From contig NZ_BAFV01000022.1 of NCBI RefSeq assembly GCF_000308515.1, positions 124,001 to 188,000 of the forward strand: DNA of 64,000 bases, read 5' to 3'. Within the stretch, counting starts at the first letter, position 1, and every line of letters starts with the position of its first letter. The notes under the pieces were generated by a model, which searched no databases, had not been told where the DNA came from, and saw only the letters and a program-made list of their open reading frames with translations. Source of the stretch: Nocardia carnea NBRC 14403. GTDB taxonomy: Bacteria; Actinomycetota; Actinomycetes; Mycobacteriales; Mycobacteriaceae. The translations under genes and the position numbers were made by a program. Of this stretch, positions 44,007-52,801 are shown piece after piece.

Positions 44007-45688
44007 ACGGTTTCCTTTCCGGCCGGGTCCAGAGTTTCCGGCTGCGTTGTTTCCGCCGGCCGGGCGTCGAAATCGCCTGTGCGCTGCTTGATGAGCGCGA
44101 AATCGAACTCCCGCCTGGCCGGCAAGGTCAGCACCACGCATGTCACCGTGCTCACGGAATAGGCCACCAGCGACCCGGACAGCACGGGGTAGGTGTGCAG
44201 GAACCCGATGGTGAACGGCGCGGCGGCGAGGGTCGAGACCGTGCCCGCGACGAGGGCCACCCGCCTGCCGAAGAACCCGAACGCCATCAGCCCGAGCACA
44301 ACACCGATACCGATCGTGGCCCACACATCGGAGACGATGCCGAGCGGGCCCGACAGGTCCACCCAGGAAAAACGGACCGGGATGAACGCGGCCAGGCCCA
44401 GAACCACTGCCGCGCTGAAGGCGAGATTGGTGACCCGATTCCAGTAGAAGCTCGCGATCACCGGGAACACCAGCGCTCCCCACATCGCACCCACGAACAC
44501 GAGCAGATCCAGGATGTTCAGCTGCGAACCGGCGAAATAGAGCGCCGCCGCGATCGCGACGATCATCGTGATCCGGCCGATGAGGATCATCGTGCGCGGA
44601 TCGGCATGTTTCTTGCCCGCCACATTGTGGCCGTAGATATCGGCCATCGTGATGGACGCGAGCGCGGTGAGATCGGCATCGGCGGTCGAGGAGAGCGAAC
44701 CGATGATCATCACGAAGAACACGCACAACAGCAATGGGCTCAGGTACGTCGCCGCCATCTGCGGAATCAGATTGTTGACATCGCCGTCGATCGGATCGAT
44801 CCCGGCGTACAGGGCGATGACACCGAGCATGCCGATCCCGATGATCGTGGCCCCGTACCCGACCGTCGCGGTGACGAACGTCTTCTTGATCAAATCCTCG
44901 CGCACCGCGAACAGCCGCTGCGCGATCGTCTGGTTACCGATCGCATAGGCAAGTACCGCCGCGATATAGGGGGCGCCTTGGTTGAAGAACGCATCGGAGG
45001 AGAAGAAGTTGCCCTGCTGCGGAGTCAGGTTGGCTGCCCCGGTCTCGAACAGGCCGGGACCACCCGCGGCGAAGAACACCACCGGAATGATGATCACGAC
45101 GGCACCGAGCATGGCGAGCACCTGCACGAAGTCGGTCAGCACCGAGGCACGGAATCCCGACCAGAGCGTGTACAGCAGAATCCCGGCCGCGATCGCCACA
45201 ATGCCCTGGCTGAAGGTGAACGGTGTGAGCATGCCGATGAGCGCACCGCCCGCGATCAGATTCGAGGTCAGGCTGATCAGGCTGCCGATCACATTCGATC
45301 CTGCGAGCATGAGCTGGCTGGACCGCCCGTGGCGGGCGTACATGACTTCCGCGATGGTGTGCGCCCGTGGCGCGACCTGGCGGATCCGGCGCCCGAACGG
45401 ATAGATCAGCAGGATCATCAGCGCGCCCCACAACCCGTAGTGAATGGGTCCGGAGATGCCGTAGGTGTAGCCGGAGGTGGCCGATGCGTACATCGACGAC
45501 GCCCAGATCCAGGTGGCTGTCATCGAGGCGGCGGAAATACCGAAACCGATACGGCCACCGCCTGTCATATACCCGTCGGCGTTCTCCTTCTTCCTGCTGA
45601 TCCGGATGGAGATGTACAAGCTGCCACCGAAGAACAGCAGGATGAGCAGGACCACGACAGGTCCCGATAGGCGTTGTAGCTCGCCCAC
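44003..45688 (-). CDS. Sodium:solute symporter family transporter
   Basis: The 561-residue membrane protein has about 13 hydrophobic helices and the SSS-family pattern: ADGYMTGGGRIGFGISAASM, RRIRQVAPRAHTIAEVMYARHG, GIVAIAAGILLYTLWSGFRAS and MIIGSLSSTADADLTALASI. The last motif, with its paired serines, matches the sodium-site segment. The C-terminal 40 residues are hydrophilic. The substrate cannot be told; urea or carboxylate transporters are the nearest in style. It is coupled to a 42-residue membrane protein. Confidence 0.92.
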   Translation of the reverse strand: MGELQRLSGPVVVLLILLFFGGSLYISIRISRKKENADGYMTGGGRIGFGISAASMTATWIWASSMYASATSGYTYGISGPIHYGLWGALMILLIYPFGRRIRQVAPRAHTIAEVMYARHGRSSQLMLAGSNVIGSLISLTSNLIAGGALIGMLTPFTFSQGIVAIAAGILLYTLWSGFRASVLTDFVQVLAMLGAVVIIIPVVFFAAGGPGLFETGAANLTPQQGNFFSSDAFFNQGAPYIAAVLAYAIGNQTIAQRLFAVREDLIKKTFVTATVGYGATIIGIGMLGVIALYAGIDPIDGDVNNLIPQMAATYLSPLLLCVFFVMIIGSLSSTADADLTALASITMADIYGHNVAGKKHADPRTMILIGRITMIVAIAAALYFAGSQLNILDLLVFVGAMWGALVFPVIASFYWNRVTNLAFSAAVVLGLAAFIPVRFSWVDLSGPLGIVSDVWATIGIGVVLGLMAFGFFGRRVALVAGTVSTLAAAPFTIGFLHTYPVLSGSLVAYSVSTVTCVVLTLPARREFDFALIKQRTGDFDARPAETTQPETLDPAGKETV

Positions 45689-46379
45689 AGCGTTCTCACT
45701 TTCTCGTCATGGACCCGGCCCGCAATGCAAGGGCCGAGCGAACGGTCGGATGCGAACGCCGCGTCAATCGGGCGGAACGATACGACCGGCGTGGCCGGTC
45801 GTGCGCTGTGCAAAATCCACAGTTCTCCTTCCCTGCCGGGTACTACCGCGCGATGCGCGCCGCTCGGCGGCGCGCATCGTCGGCCAGTGGAATCAGTCGG
45901 ATATCGGACGCAGAGCTGCCACCTGTCCGGTCGCGGGCGCAGCCGAGCCAGGCCTTTTCACGGATGTCCGGACGCGTGGCATACGGGTATCCCGCCGGCC
46001 GGGCGGCAGTGGCTGCCGCGAAAGGCCCGGCACAGTGGCGTATTCGCCAGGCGGTATGAAGTCCACAGAATTCTGTGCGCGGCTGCGCCGCTCAGCTGAG
46101 TGGAATCAGTCAGGCAGCGGCGGACTCTCCGGGATCGGCTCCGGAGGGGAATCCGTCCGATTTGGAGGCCGTGGACGGTAGCGCCGTCTGGCTACCGCGT
46201 ACCGGGACGCCGGCGGTCGGCGGAATGGATGTGACGGTGGCGCTTTCGCTGCCGAGGTGCCCCGAACCACAGAATTTCGACTCGAAAACACCCACACTCA
46301 TGCAGGTGAGCTTATCCGATGGCCTGGTCGACCGATCAGGATCATCCACCGTCCGCTGACTTTGCCCGGTGTGTCAGCG
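45689..46379. other. Long non-coding interval upstream of the symporter
   Basis: These 691 bases contain no reading frame that looks like protein. They hold a 13-base-pair hairpin (45851-45879), two copies of AGTGGAATCAGTC (45886 and 46099), and the promoter region of the symporter. Copies of a TCCACAG motif occur near 45812 and 46060. The stretch near 46373 is the downstream flank of the M20 gene that is also present in the fragment at 43725. It may be a junction of rearranged DNA. Confidence 0.5.
45851..45879. terminator. 13-base-pair GC-rich hairpin
   Basis: CGATGCGCGCCGC and GCGGCGCGCATCG form a perfect stem with a three-base loop. No gene ends immediately next to it, so it may be a repeat element rather than a terminator. 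Confidence 0.45.
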
Positions 46380-47792
46380 CTACCGATCCGACTCGGCGAG
46401 CGCAGTGAAGAGGCGCCGGTTGAATTCGATCAGCCGGGCGTAGTTCACCCGCGACAGGCGCTCGTCGTTTCCGTGGATCCGCTCCAGATCCGCGGCGGTG
46501 AGCCGGACCGGCGCGAAATTACAGCGGGTCGCGGCCAGATCGTCGTAGTGGCGGGAATCGGTGGCACCCGGTACCAAACCGGTGGTCACGGCGGCCTCCG
46601 GCGCCACCTGCCGGGTGAGTTCGGCGATCAGATCGAACTGCGGTCCCGGCGCCGGGGCGGGGGAGGGTTCGGCCGACATCCCCACCAGTTCGATCGATAC
46701 CTGTGTATCGCGCACAGTCCGGCGGCAGTGCGCCAGCACCGATTCGACCGTATCGCCGGGCAGGATCCGGAAATTGATCAGCGCCTCCGCCTGCTGCGGC
46801 AGCACATTCGCCTTCACCCCGCCCCGGATCACCGTCGGAGCGGTGGTGGTACGCACGAGCGATTCGGTCTGCGGGGTCGCGGCCAGGATCCGGGCGACCA
46901 CCGGCGCCGCCGCCCCGGCGAACCCCAGCAGGCGGCGTTTGGCGGCCGGCAGATGCGGTCGCAGGCGGGCGAGCATATCGGTGACCACCGGCGTTATCCG
47001 CAGCGGCATCGGATGGTCCTGTACCCGGCTCACCGCCCGGGCCAGCCGTCCGATCGCCGTCTGCCGTCCCGGCATGGACGAATGCCCGCCCGCATCGGTG
47101 ACCGACAGCCGGACCGTGGCATAGCCCTTCTCGCCGACCATGATCGTGGCCACCGGTACCCGGACATCCCGGACGATCCCGTCGGTGATCACACCGCCCT
47201 CGTCCAGCAGCAGATCCGCCCGCACACCGCTTTCCCGCAGCCGGTTCGCCATCTGTACCGCACCCGTATCGCCGAATACTTCCTCGTCGTGGCCGAAGGC
47301 GAAGTAGACGGTATGCCGTGGCCGCAGCCCGGCGGCCAGCGCGGATTCCGCGGCCTCCAGGATCGCCAGCACACGGCTCTTGTCGTCGATCGCGCCGCGA
47401 CCCCAGATGAACTCCTCGTCCACCACACCCGCGAACGGCGGATGGGTCCAGCGGCCGGGTTCGTCGGCCGGCACCACATCCTGATGCGCCAGCAGCAGGG
47501 CAGCGGTCCGGGTGTCGTCGATCCCGCGCCAGGTATAGAGCCGGCTGTGGCCGAACTTCTCCAGTTCGAGTTCGGCATGCACCCGCGGGAAGGACTCCTC
47601 CAGGTGGGCGCCGAGCCGGCGGAACTCCGTATCGAGCGAGGTCTGCGCCTGGGCCGAGTCCGGATCCGCACCGGACGCGGCGATCTCCTCGCGCGACACG
47701 GTGACACAGCGCAGCGCCACCGCGAGCCGTTCCGCGGTGGCGTCGTCGACGGGGTCGCCGGAAGACGGACGGGCCTCGAGGTTGGTGGACAT
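46380..47792 (-). CDS. M20 family metallopeptidase (carboxypeptidase S / aminoacylase-like)
   Basis: The 470-residue zinc enzyme has LLLAHQDVVPADEPGRW with the first metal histidine, WGRGAIDDKSRVLAILEA with the bridging aspartate, AFGHDEEVFGDTGAV with the catalytic glutamate pair, and a late TDSRHYDDLAATRCNFAP. The layout with a central dimerisation domain (GGHSSMPGRQTAIGRLA) matches the CPS1/PM20D1 group, which cleaves N-acyl amino acids or small peptides. The ATG at 47792 was chosen; the frame stays open further upstream but the sequence there is low-complexity. The 3' end is duplicated at 43725. Confidence 0.93.
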   Translation of the reverse strand: MSTNLEARPSSGDPVDDATAERLAVALRCVTVSREEIAASGADPDSAQAQTSLDTEFRRLGAHLEESFPRVHAELELEKFGHSRLYTWRGIDDTRTAALLLAHQDVVPADEPGRWTHPPFAGVVDEEFIWGRGAIDDKSRVLAILEAAESALAAGLRPRHTVYFAFGHDEEVFGDTGAVQMANRLRESGVRADLLLDEGGVITDGIVRDVRVPVATIMVGEKGYATVRLSVTDAGGHSSMPGRQTAIGRLARAVSRVQDHPMPLRITPVVTDMLARLRPHLPAAKRRLLGFAGAAAPVVARILAATPQTESLVRTTTAPTVIRGGVKANVLPQQAEALINFRILPGDTVESVLAHCRRTVRDTQVSIELVGMSAEPSPAPAPGPQFDLIAELTRQVAPEAAVTTGLVPGATDSRHYDDLAATRCNFAPVRLTAADLERIHGNDERLSRVNYARLIEFNRRLFTALAESDR

Positions 47793-48063
47793 TCCTGCAT
47801 TGTCCTCGCCTGGCTGCCCGGCGTCCCGGCACTGCCGGGATGTGCCGGAATCGGCTCGCCGCCCGGCGCCGGGCGACGCCTGCGCAGGAGCGGAGGGGCC
47901 GGGGTTCCGAGTCATCCGGCGTGGTCCATGACGTGCCGCCGGTCGTGTGGGGCTCGAGCGCCGCCGCCGATCCGGTGGCGGGGTGAGCGAATGCCGCGAC
48001 CGGCCCGAATGGCTTACCCGTCCCGTGACCGGCGGTTCGGGTGCGGGCATTATTGTGGGGGTC

Positions 48064-48798
48064 ATGGCAGCAGGCAAGCCCGACAAAGAGGCGAAGGCCG
48101 CGGCGAAAGCGGCGCGCAAACAGCAGTCGAAGGAACGTCGTCAGCAGATCTGGCAGGCGTTCCAGATGCAGCGCAAAGAGGACAAGCTGCTGCTGCCGCT
48201 GCTGATCGGCGCCGTGGTGATCACCACGCTGGTGCTGTTCGGGATCGGCTTCCTGTTCGATGTGCAGTGGTTCCTGCTGCCCCTGGGCCTGCTGCTGGGT
48301 GTGCTGTTCGCCTTCATCATCTTCGGCCGGCGCGTGCAGAAAACCGTCTACGGCAAGGCCGAGGGCCAGGCCGGGGCTGCGGCCTGGGTACTGGACAACC
48401 TCCAGGGCAAATGGCGGGTCAGCAACGGTATCGCCGCCACCACCCAGCTCGACGCCGTGCACCGGGTGATCGGGCTGCCCGGCGTGATCTTCGTGGCCGA
48501 GGGTTCCCCTCAGCGGCTGCGGACGCTGCTCGCGCAAGAGAAGAAGCGCACCGCCCGGCTCGTCGGCGACACCCCCATCTACGACGTGACGGTCGGCAAC
48601 GAGGAAGGCCAGGTTCCGCTCAAGGAACTACAGCGCTACCTCACCAAGCTGCCCCGCAATATCGATACCAAGCGGATGGACCAGATCGAAGGCCGGCTCA
48701 GCGCCCTGAGCGCCCGCGGCGGACCGGCTATGCCGAAGGGCCCGATGCCGACGAACGCCAAGATGCGCGGTATGCAGCGCACCATCCGCCGCCGCTGA
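48064..48798 (+). CDS. DUF4191 membrane protein
   Basis: The 244-residue protein starts MAAGKPDKEAKAAAKAARKQ, a Lys/Ala-rich cytoplasmic segment. Two membrane helices follow (about 44-66 and 70-90), then a soluble domain with GQAGAAAWVLDNLQGKWRVS. It matches the actinobacterial DUF4191 family, which includes Rv2219. Function is unknown. Its position before RDD and glnA1 is conserved with mycobacteria. Confidence 0.92.
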   Translation: MAAGKPDKEAKAAAKAARKQQSKERRQQIWQAFQMQRKEDKLLLPLLIGAVVITTLVLFGIGFLFDVQWFLLPLGLLLGVLFAFIIFGRRVQKTVYGKAEGQAGAAAWVLDNLQGKWRVSNGIAATTQLDAVHRVIGLPGVIFVAEGSPQRLRTLLAQEKKRTARLVGDTPIYDVTVGNEEGQVPLKELQRYLTKLPRNIDTKRMDQIEGRLSALSARGGPAMPKGPMPTNAKMRGMQRTIRRR

Positions 48799-48800
48799 GT

Positions 48801-49190
48801 TCATGGCGCCGCCTTCGGCGGCGCGGGGTTCACCAGCCAGAGCACTCGGTCGTAGGCGACGAGGTGGTACACCACCAGGATTGCGGCCGAGATGATCGCG
48901 AGTTGGGGGAGACCGGCGAACCAGAGCGCGACCGCCCCACCCCAGAACACCGCGAACTCGACGACCAACCGCACCGGCCCGGGAACTGCGACCGGGGCCG
49001 CGCCCGATCGGCTCGGGTCGTCCGGGACGGCGAACACGCCCCATACGACCGCCGCGAGTATCGGTAACACCACTACGAGCAACCAGCGGGCCGGGTTGTC
49101 GGTCACCCGCCAGCCCAGGATCGCGAACGAGGCGAAGGCGGTCAGCTCCAGCAGGAACCGCACGCCGAGCAGGGCAGGATTCAGCGACAC
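48801..49190 (-). CDS. DUF2568 (YrdB-like) membrane protein
   Basis: The 129-residue protein has four hydrophobic segments and a final YHLVAYDRVLWLVN. The pattern LLELTAFASFAILGW matches DUF2568/YrdB proteins of unknown function. It ends two bases from the convergent DUF4191 gene. Confidence 0.8.
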   Translation of the reverse strand: MSLNPALLGVRFLLELTAFASFAILGWRVTDNPARWLLVVVLPILAAVVWGVFAVPDDPSRSGAAPVAVPGPVRLVVEFAVFWGGAVALWFAGLPQLAIISAAILVVYHLVAYDRVLWLVNPAPPKAAP

Positions 49191-49227
49191 CGGGCGATCT
49201 TATGGCCGCGCGGCGTTTCCGGCCCGG

Positions 49228-49758
49228 TCAGCGCGTGCGGACTACCGCGGTGCCGGTGGCCCGGTCGTGCATTCCGCGCCCGTCGCCGTCGGTGAACAGT
49301 GCGGGCACCACGAAGGTCAGCAGGATCTGCCGGGCCAGCGCACGCACGAAACCGACCCGTACGGGTGCGTCGATCCGGATCACCCGCAACCGCAGGAAGT
49401 ACTGGCCCGGGGTGAACCCGAAGAGCGCCACCGCGACCAGGCCGATCACCATCCACACCATCCACGTCGGGGTACTCAACGCCCCCGATACGGCTTCGAA
49501 AGCTGTCGGTTCGGCGACACCCTGTGGCAGCTCGGTCTCGGCAATGATCCGATCCGGGTTCGGTCGCACGATCAGGGCGGCGATACCCATGGCGATCACC
49601 CAGTCGACGGCCATCGCCGTGATCCGCCGGGCCATCCCGACCAGCGATCCCGCGCCGGTACGGGGTAGCCCGATATGTTCGCCCGCGTATTCGCTCGGTT
49701 CCGGATCGCCCGGTGTCTCGGTGGGTCCGGTGAGCCAGGATCCGGTAACACGTGCCAT
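49228..49758 (-). CDS. RDD family membrane protein
   Basis: The 176-residue protein has an RDD-type core with MARRITAMAVDWVIAMGIAAL, a GFTPGQYFLRLRVIRID loop and VRALARQILLTFVVPAL. Three membrane helices are predicted. The N-terminal 40 residues are hydrophilic. It corresponds to Rv2219A and lies divergent from glnA1 across the shared GlnR-containing promoter region. Function is unknown. Confidence 0.88.
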   Translation of the reverse strand: MARVTGSWLTGPTETPGDPEPSEYAGEHIGLPRTGAGSLVGMARRITAMAVDWVIAMGIAALIVRPNPDRIIAETELPQGVAEPTAFEAVSGALSTPTWMVWMVIGLVAVALFGFTPGQYFLRLRVIRIDAPVRVGFVRALARQILLTFVVPALFTDGDGRGMHDRATGTAVVRTR

Positions 49759-49885
49759 GAACCCCAGGATAGGCCTCGCCGTTTCCGGCATATCGGGCGG
49801 TCGCTGTGCACAATGGCCTGCGTGCCGGTCCGGCGGGACTGTCCGGGCGGTATGGAGCGCGGTAATCTCGCTGGCGTGGCCGAGG

Positions 49886-49907
49886 ACACGTGCCGTGCGG
49901 CACGTGT
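49886..49907. promoter_or_regulatory. Nine-base inverted repeat adjoining the GlnR box
   Basis: ACACGTGCC (49886-49894) and GGCACGTGT (49899-49907) form perfect arms with a four-base centre. The right arm overlaps the first two bases of the GlnR box. It could bind a second regulator of glnA1 or the divergent RDD gene. Confidence 0.4.
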
Positions 49908-49943
49908 AACACTGGCGAAACAAACCCTTGACGGCCGGGAAAC
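49906..49943 (+). promoter_or_regulatory. GlnR operator overlapping the glnA1 promoter
   Basis: The spacing and bases match the full four-box GlnR pattern: GTAAC, six bases, GAAAC, six bases, TTGAC, six bases, GAAAC. All three spacers are exactly six bases. TTGACG at 49928-49933 also serves as a good -35 element, with CATAAC at 49952-49957 as a -10 after 18 bases. GlnR is the global nitrogen regulator of actinobacteria. This predicts nitrogen control of glnA1, and perhaps of the divergent RDD gene. Confidence 0.8.
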
Positions 49944-50016
49944 ACCCTGTCCATAACGTCGGATCGCGACGCCCCGCACTCGATACTGGCTGGGATCTAT
50001 CCGTAAGGAGAGCTAA

Positions 50017-51453
50017 GTGACGTTCAGCACGGCCGACGAGGTCATCAAGTACATGGCGGATCAGGATGTCGAATACGTCGATATCCGATTCAGCGATCTG
50101 CCCGGTGTACAGCAGCACTTCTCCATCCCGGCGAAGGCGTTCACCGCCGATCTCGCCGAGGAGGGCCTCGCGTTCGACGGCTCCTCGGTGCGCGGATTCC
50201 AGTCCATCGACGAGTCCGACATGCTGCTGCTGCCCGATTTCAGCACCGCGCAGATCGACCCGTTCCGGGCGGCGAAGACGCTCAACATGAACTTCTTCGT
50301 GCACGACCCGTTCACCCGCGAGGCCTACTCCCGCGACCCGCGCAATATTGCGCGCAAGGCCGAGGAGTACCTGCGCTCCACCGGTATCGCCGATACCGCC
50401 TTCTTCGGCGCCGAGGCCGAGTTCTACATCTTCGACTCGGTCCGTTACGACTCGCAGATGAACGGCGCCTTCTACCAGGTCGAGTCCATCTCCGGCTCCT
50501 GGAACACCGGTGCGAAGGTCAACCCGGACGGCAGCCCCAACCGCGGCTACAAGGTCCGCAACAAGGGCGGCTACTTCCCCGTGGCCCCCTACGACCACTA
50601 CGTCGACCTGCGCGACAAGATCTCCACCAACCTGCAGAACGCCGGGTTCGAGCTGGAGCGCGGCCACCACGAGGTCGGCACCGCCGGTCAGGCCGAGATC
50701 AACTACAAGTTCAACACCATGCTGGCCGCGGCCGACGATCTGCAGCTGTTCAAGTACATCGTCAAGAACACCGCCTGGGCCGAGGGCAAAACCGTCACCT
50801 TCATGCCGAAGCCGCTCTTCGGTGACAACGGCTCGGGTATGCACGCCCACCAGTCGCTGTGGAAGGACGGCAAGCCGCTGTTCCACGACGAGGCCGGTTA
50901 CGCCGGACTGTCGGATCTGGCCCGCCACTACATCGGCGGCATCCTGCACCACGCCCCGTCGCTGCTGGCGTTCACCAACCCCACCGTGAACTCCTACCAC
51001 CGCCTGGTCCCCGGCTACGAGGCCCCGATCAACCTGGTGTACTCGCAGCGCAACCGCTCCGCCGCGGTCCGCATCCCGGTCACCGGCAACAACCCGAAGG
51101 CCAAGCGCATCGAGTTCCGCGCGCCGGACTCCTCGGGCAACCCGTACCTGGCCTTCGCCGCCATGCTGATGGCCGGCCTGGACGGCATCAAGAAGAAGAT
51201 CGAGCCGCTGGCCCCGGTCGACAAGGACCTCTACGAGCTCCCGCCGGAGGAGGCCAAGAACATCCCGCAGGCCCCCACCAGTCTGTCGTCGGTGATCGAC
51301 CGCCTCGAGGCCGACCACGAGTACCTCACCGAAGGCAATGTCTTCACCGAGGACCTGATCGAAACCTGGATCAACATCAAGCGTGAGCAGGAAATCGCCC
51401 CCGTGAACCTGCGCCCGCACCCCTACGAGTTCGAACTCTACTTCGACGTGTGA
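50017..51453 (+). CDS. glnA1: Glutamine synthetase type I (GlnA1)
   Basis: The 478-residue enzyme condenses ammonia and glutamate using ATP. Motifs are complete: [80 protein letters not shown] and [29 protein letters not shown] near residue 400 carries the tyrosine that GlnE adenylylates. GTG start with AAGGAGAG ten bases upstream. Expression is probably controlled by the GlnR box about 75-110 bases upstream, and a long hairpin follows the gene. Confidence 0.97.
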   Translation: MTFSTADEVIKYMADQDVEYVDIRFSDLPGVQQHFSIPAKAFTADLAEEGLAFDGSSVRGFQSIDESDMLLLPDFSTAQIDPFRAAKTLNMNFFVHDPFTREAYSRDPRNIARKAEEYLRSTGIADTAFFGAEAEFYIFDSVRYDSQMNGAFYQVESISGSWNTGAKVNPDGSPNRGYKVRNKGGYFPVAPYDHYVDLRDKISTNLQNAGFELERGHHEVGTAGQAEINYKFNTMLAAADDLQLFKYIVKNTAWAEGKTVTFMPKPLFGDNGSGMHAHQSLWKDGKPLFHDEAGYAGLSDLARHYIGGILHHAPSLLAFTNPTVNSYHRLVPGYEAPINLVYSQRNRSAAVRIPVTGNNPKAKRIEFRAPDSSGNPYLAFAAMLMAGLDGIKKKIEPLAPVDKDLYELPPEEAKNIPQAPTSLSSVIDRLEADHEYLTEGNVFTEDLIETWINIKREQEIAPVNLRPHPYEFELYFDV

Positions 51454-51519
51454 TCCTGACCTGCGGTTCGACCCCCGTTGCCGGCTTCCGGTACGCAGTG
51501 GGTAAGCAGTAGAAGGTTT

Positions 51520-51567
51520 CGAGTCCACCCGCTCGGTGATCGCAAGATCACTCGGCGGGTGGACTCG
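51520..51567 (+). terminator. Long hairpin terminator after glnA1
   Basis: A 13-base stem (CGAGTCCACCCGC with GCGGGTGGACTCG) continues, after a small internal loop, into a six-base stem closed by a GCAA tetraloop. It lies 66 bases after the glnA1 stop and is followed by TCTGTGT. It is a strong terminator candidate. Confidence 0.7.
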
Positions 51568-51615
51568 TCTGTGTCCCCGATCGCAGGCGTGTCCACGCCA
51601 TCGCATCGACATGCG

Positions 51616-51633
51616 TTTCGTTTATTTCGTTTA
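51616..51633 (+). promoter_or_regulatory. Two tandem TTTCGTTTA repeats upstream of the antitoxin gene
   Basis: Two adjacent perfect nine-base copies (51616-51624 and 51625-51633) lie 28 bases before the antitoxin ATG in an AT-rich patch. Direct repeats like these often bind the antitoxin for autoregulation. Confidence 0.45.
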
Positions 51634-51660
51634 TTGCTAGGCTGGTCATGGAGGTAGATC

Positions 51661-52119
51661 ATGACGGGTGTACATACTGCGAAACGGATCGAGCCAGGTG
51701 CGATCGATGCCGAGGTCGCCGCGCGGGCTATGCGCCGCATTCGCGACTATCTTGCTCGGCATCCCGACGAGGATGTCATTTCGGTCGGCCGAGAGGTCGG
51801 CAGCGATGATGCCTTGGTGGTGCCACGCGCGGTGGTCGATCTGCTCGCCTTCGTGCTGGCGGAGGCGGCGAGTGGCCGGGGCGTCACCATCGTGCCCTCC
51901 GACGCGGAACTGACCACGCAACAGGCCGCGGAAATGCTGAACGTTTCGCGGCCCTATCTGGTCGGTCTCCTGGAATCGGGTGAGGTTCCGTTCCGGCTGG
52001 TGGGCACCCATCGGCGCGTCCGGTTCGATGACCTTCGCGCCTACCAGCGCCGACTCGAAGACTCCGGTCGTGCTGCGGCTGACGAACTCTCCGAGTTGGG
52101 TCAGGAACTGGGTATCTGA
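51661..52119 (+). CDS. Excisionase-type HTH antitoxin
   Basis: The 152-residue protein has a C-terminal MerR/excisionase helix-turn-helix (TTQQAAEMLNVSRPYLVGLLESGEVPFRLVG, then RVRFDDLRAYQRR) and an acidic N-terminal half. GGAGG precedes the ATG. One base separates its stop from the PIN-domain gene start, so the two form a toxin-antitoxin operon of the type in which an HTH antitoxin precedes a PIN_3 toxin. It is less GC-rich than the neighbouring glnA1. Confidence 0.82.
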   Translation: MTGVHTAKRIEPGAIDAEVAARAMRRIRDYLARHPDEDVISVGREVGSDDALVVPRAVVDLLAFVLAEAASGRGVTIVPSDAELTTQQAAEMLNVSRPYLVGLLESGEVPFRLVGTHRRVRFDDLRAYQRRLEDSGRAAADELSELGQELGI

Positions 52120-52120
52120 C

Positions 52121-52679
52121 ATGGCCTGTGTGGTCGTTTACGACGCAAATGTTCTCTACGGCAACACCTTGCGGGATATGTTGATACGGGTTGCTCGTTC
52201 TCGTTTGGTGCAGGCGAAATGGACTGATCGAATCCTCGACGAGACGCTCGAGAGTTTGGCGGCACGCCGACCGGATATTCAGCGAACGAAGCTCGACCGG
52301 TTGCGGGGTGCTGATGAATGCGGCGGTTCCGGATAGCCTGGTCACGGGGTACGAACCGCTGATCGAAGGACTGAAGCTTCCAGACTCGGATGATCGGCAT
52401 GTATTGGCCGCTGCGATAAAGTGCCACGCGTCGATGATCGTCACATGGAACATCTCCGATTTTCCACTGGAAAGCCTGAATCCGTGGAATGTGGAAGCCA
52501 AGAGCCCCGACGACTTCCTGCTCGAGCAGATCAGCACCGACGATCGGCGAGTGTGGGCGTGTGTCCAGCAAATAGCGGATTCGCGGCGCCACCCTCCCGA
52601 AACCGCCGAGGACGTGCTCGATGCACTCGATCGAGCGGGAATGCTGGAATCGGTTGCTGCGCTCCGTTCGGGGCGCTGA
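52121..52679 (+). pseudogene. PIN-domain toxin gene with a frameshift
   Basis: The first frame encodes MACVVVYDANVLYGNTLRDM and the PIN_3 start, then ends at 52336. The remaining PIN sequence (VLMNAAVPDSLVTGYEPLIE, LPDSDDRHVLAAAI, IVTWNISDFP) continues in the +1 frame to 52679. Removing one G from the GGGG run at 52305-52308 restores a single PIN_3 protein of about 185 residues with all acidic metal ligands. The toxin is therefore inactivated by a homopolymer insertion, or the base is a sequencing error. PIN toxins are RNases. Confidence 0.8.
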
Positions 52680-52801
52680 ATACCCCTGTTTCAACAAAGC
52701 GAGGCGTTGGATTCTCGTGGATGCTCCGGAGAGCGATGATTTCTGTGTGCGGTTCCGGTCATCACATCCAGAGCAGATTTATCCGAACTCTGGGAGAGAA
52801 C

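Noticed and set aside
44195..45670. 491-codon plus-strand frame opposite the symporter
   Set aside because: It is rich in His, Asp, Arg and Gly and antisense to a clear SSS transporter.
46257..49067. 936-codon open frame on the plus strand across the M20 peptidase and DUF4191 genes
   Set aside because: It is antisense to the M20 gene and out of frame with DUF4191. Composition is typical of shadow frames and no domain is present.
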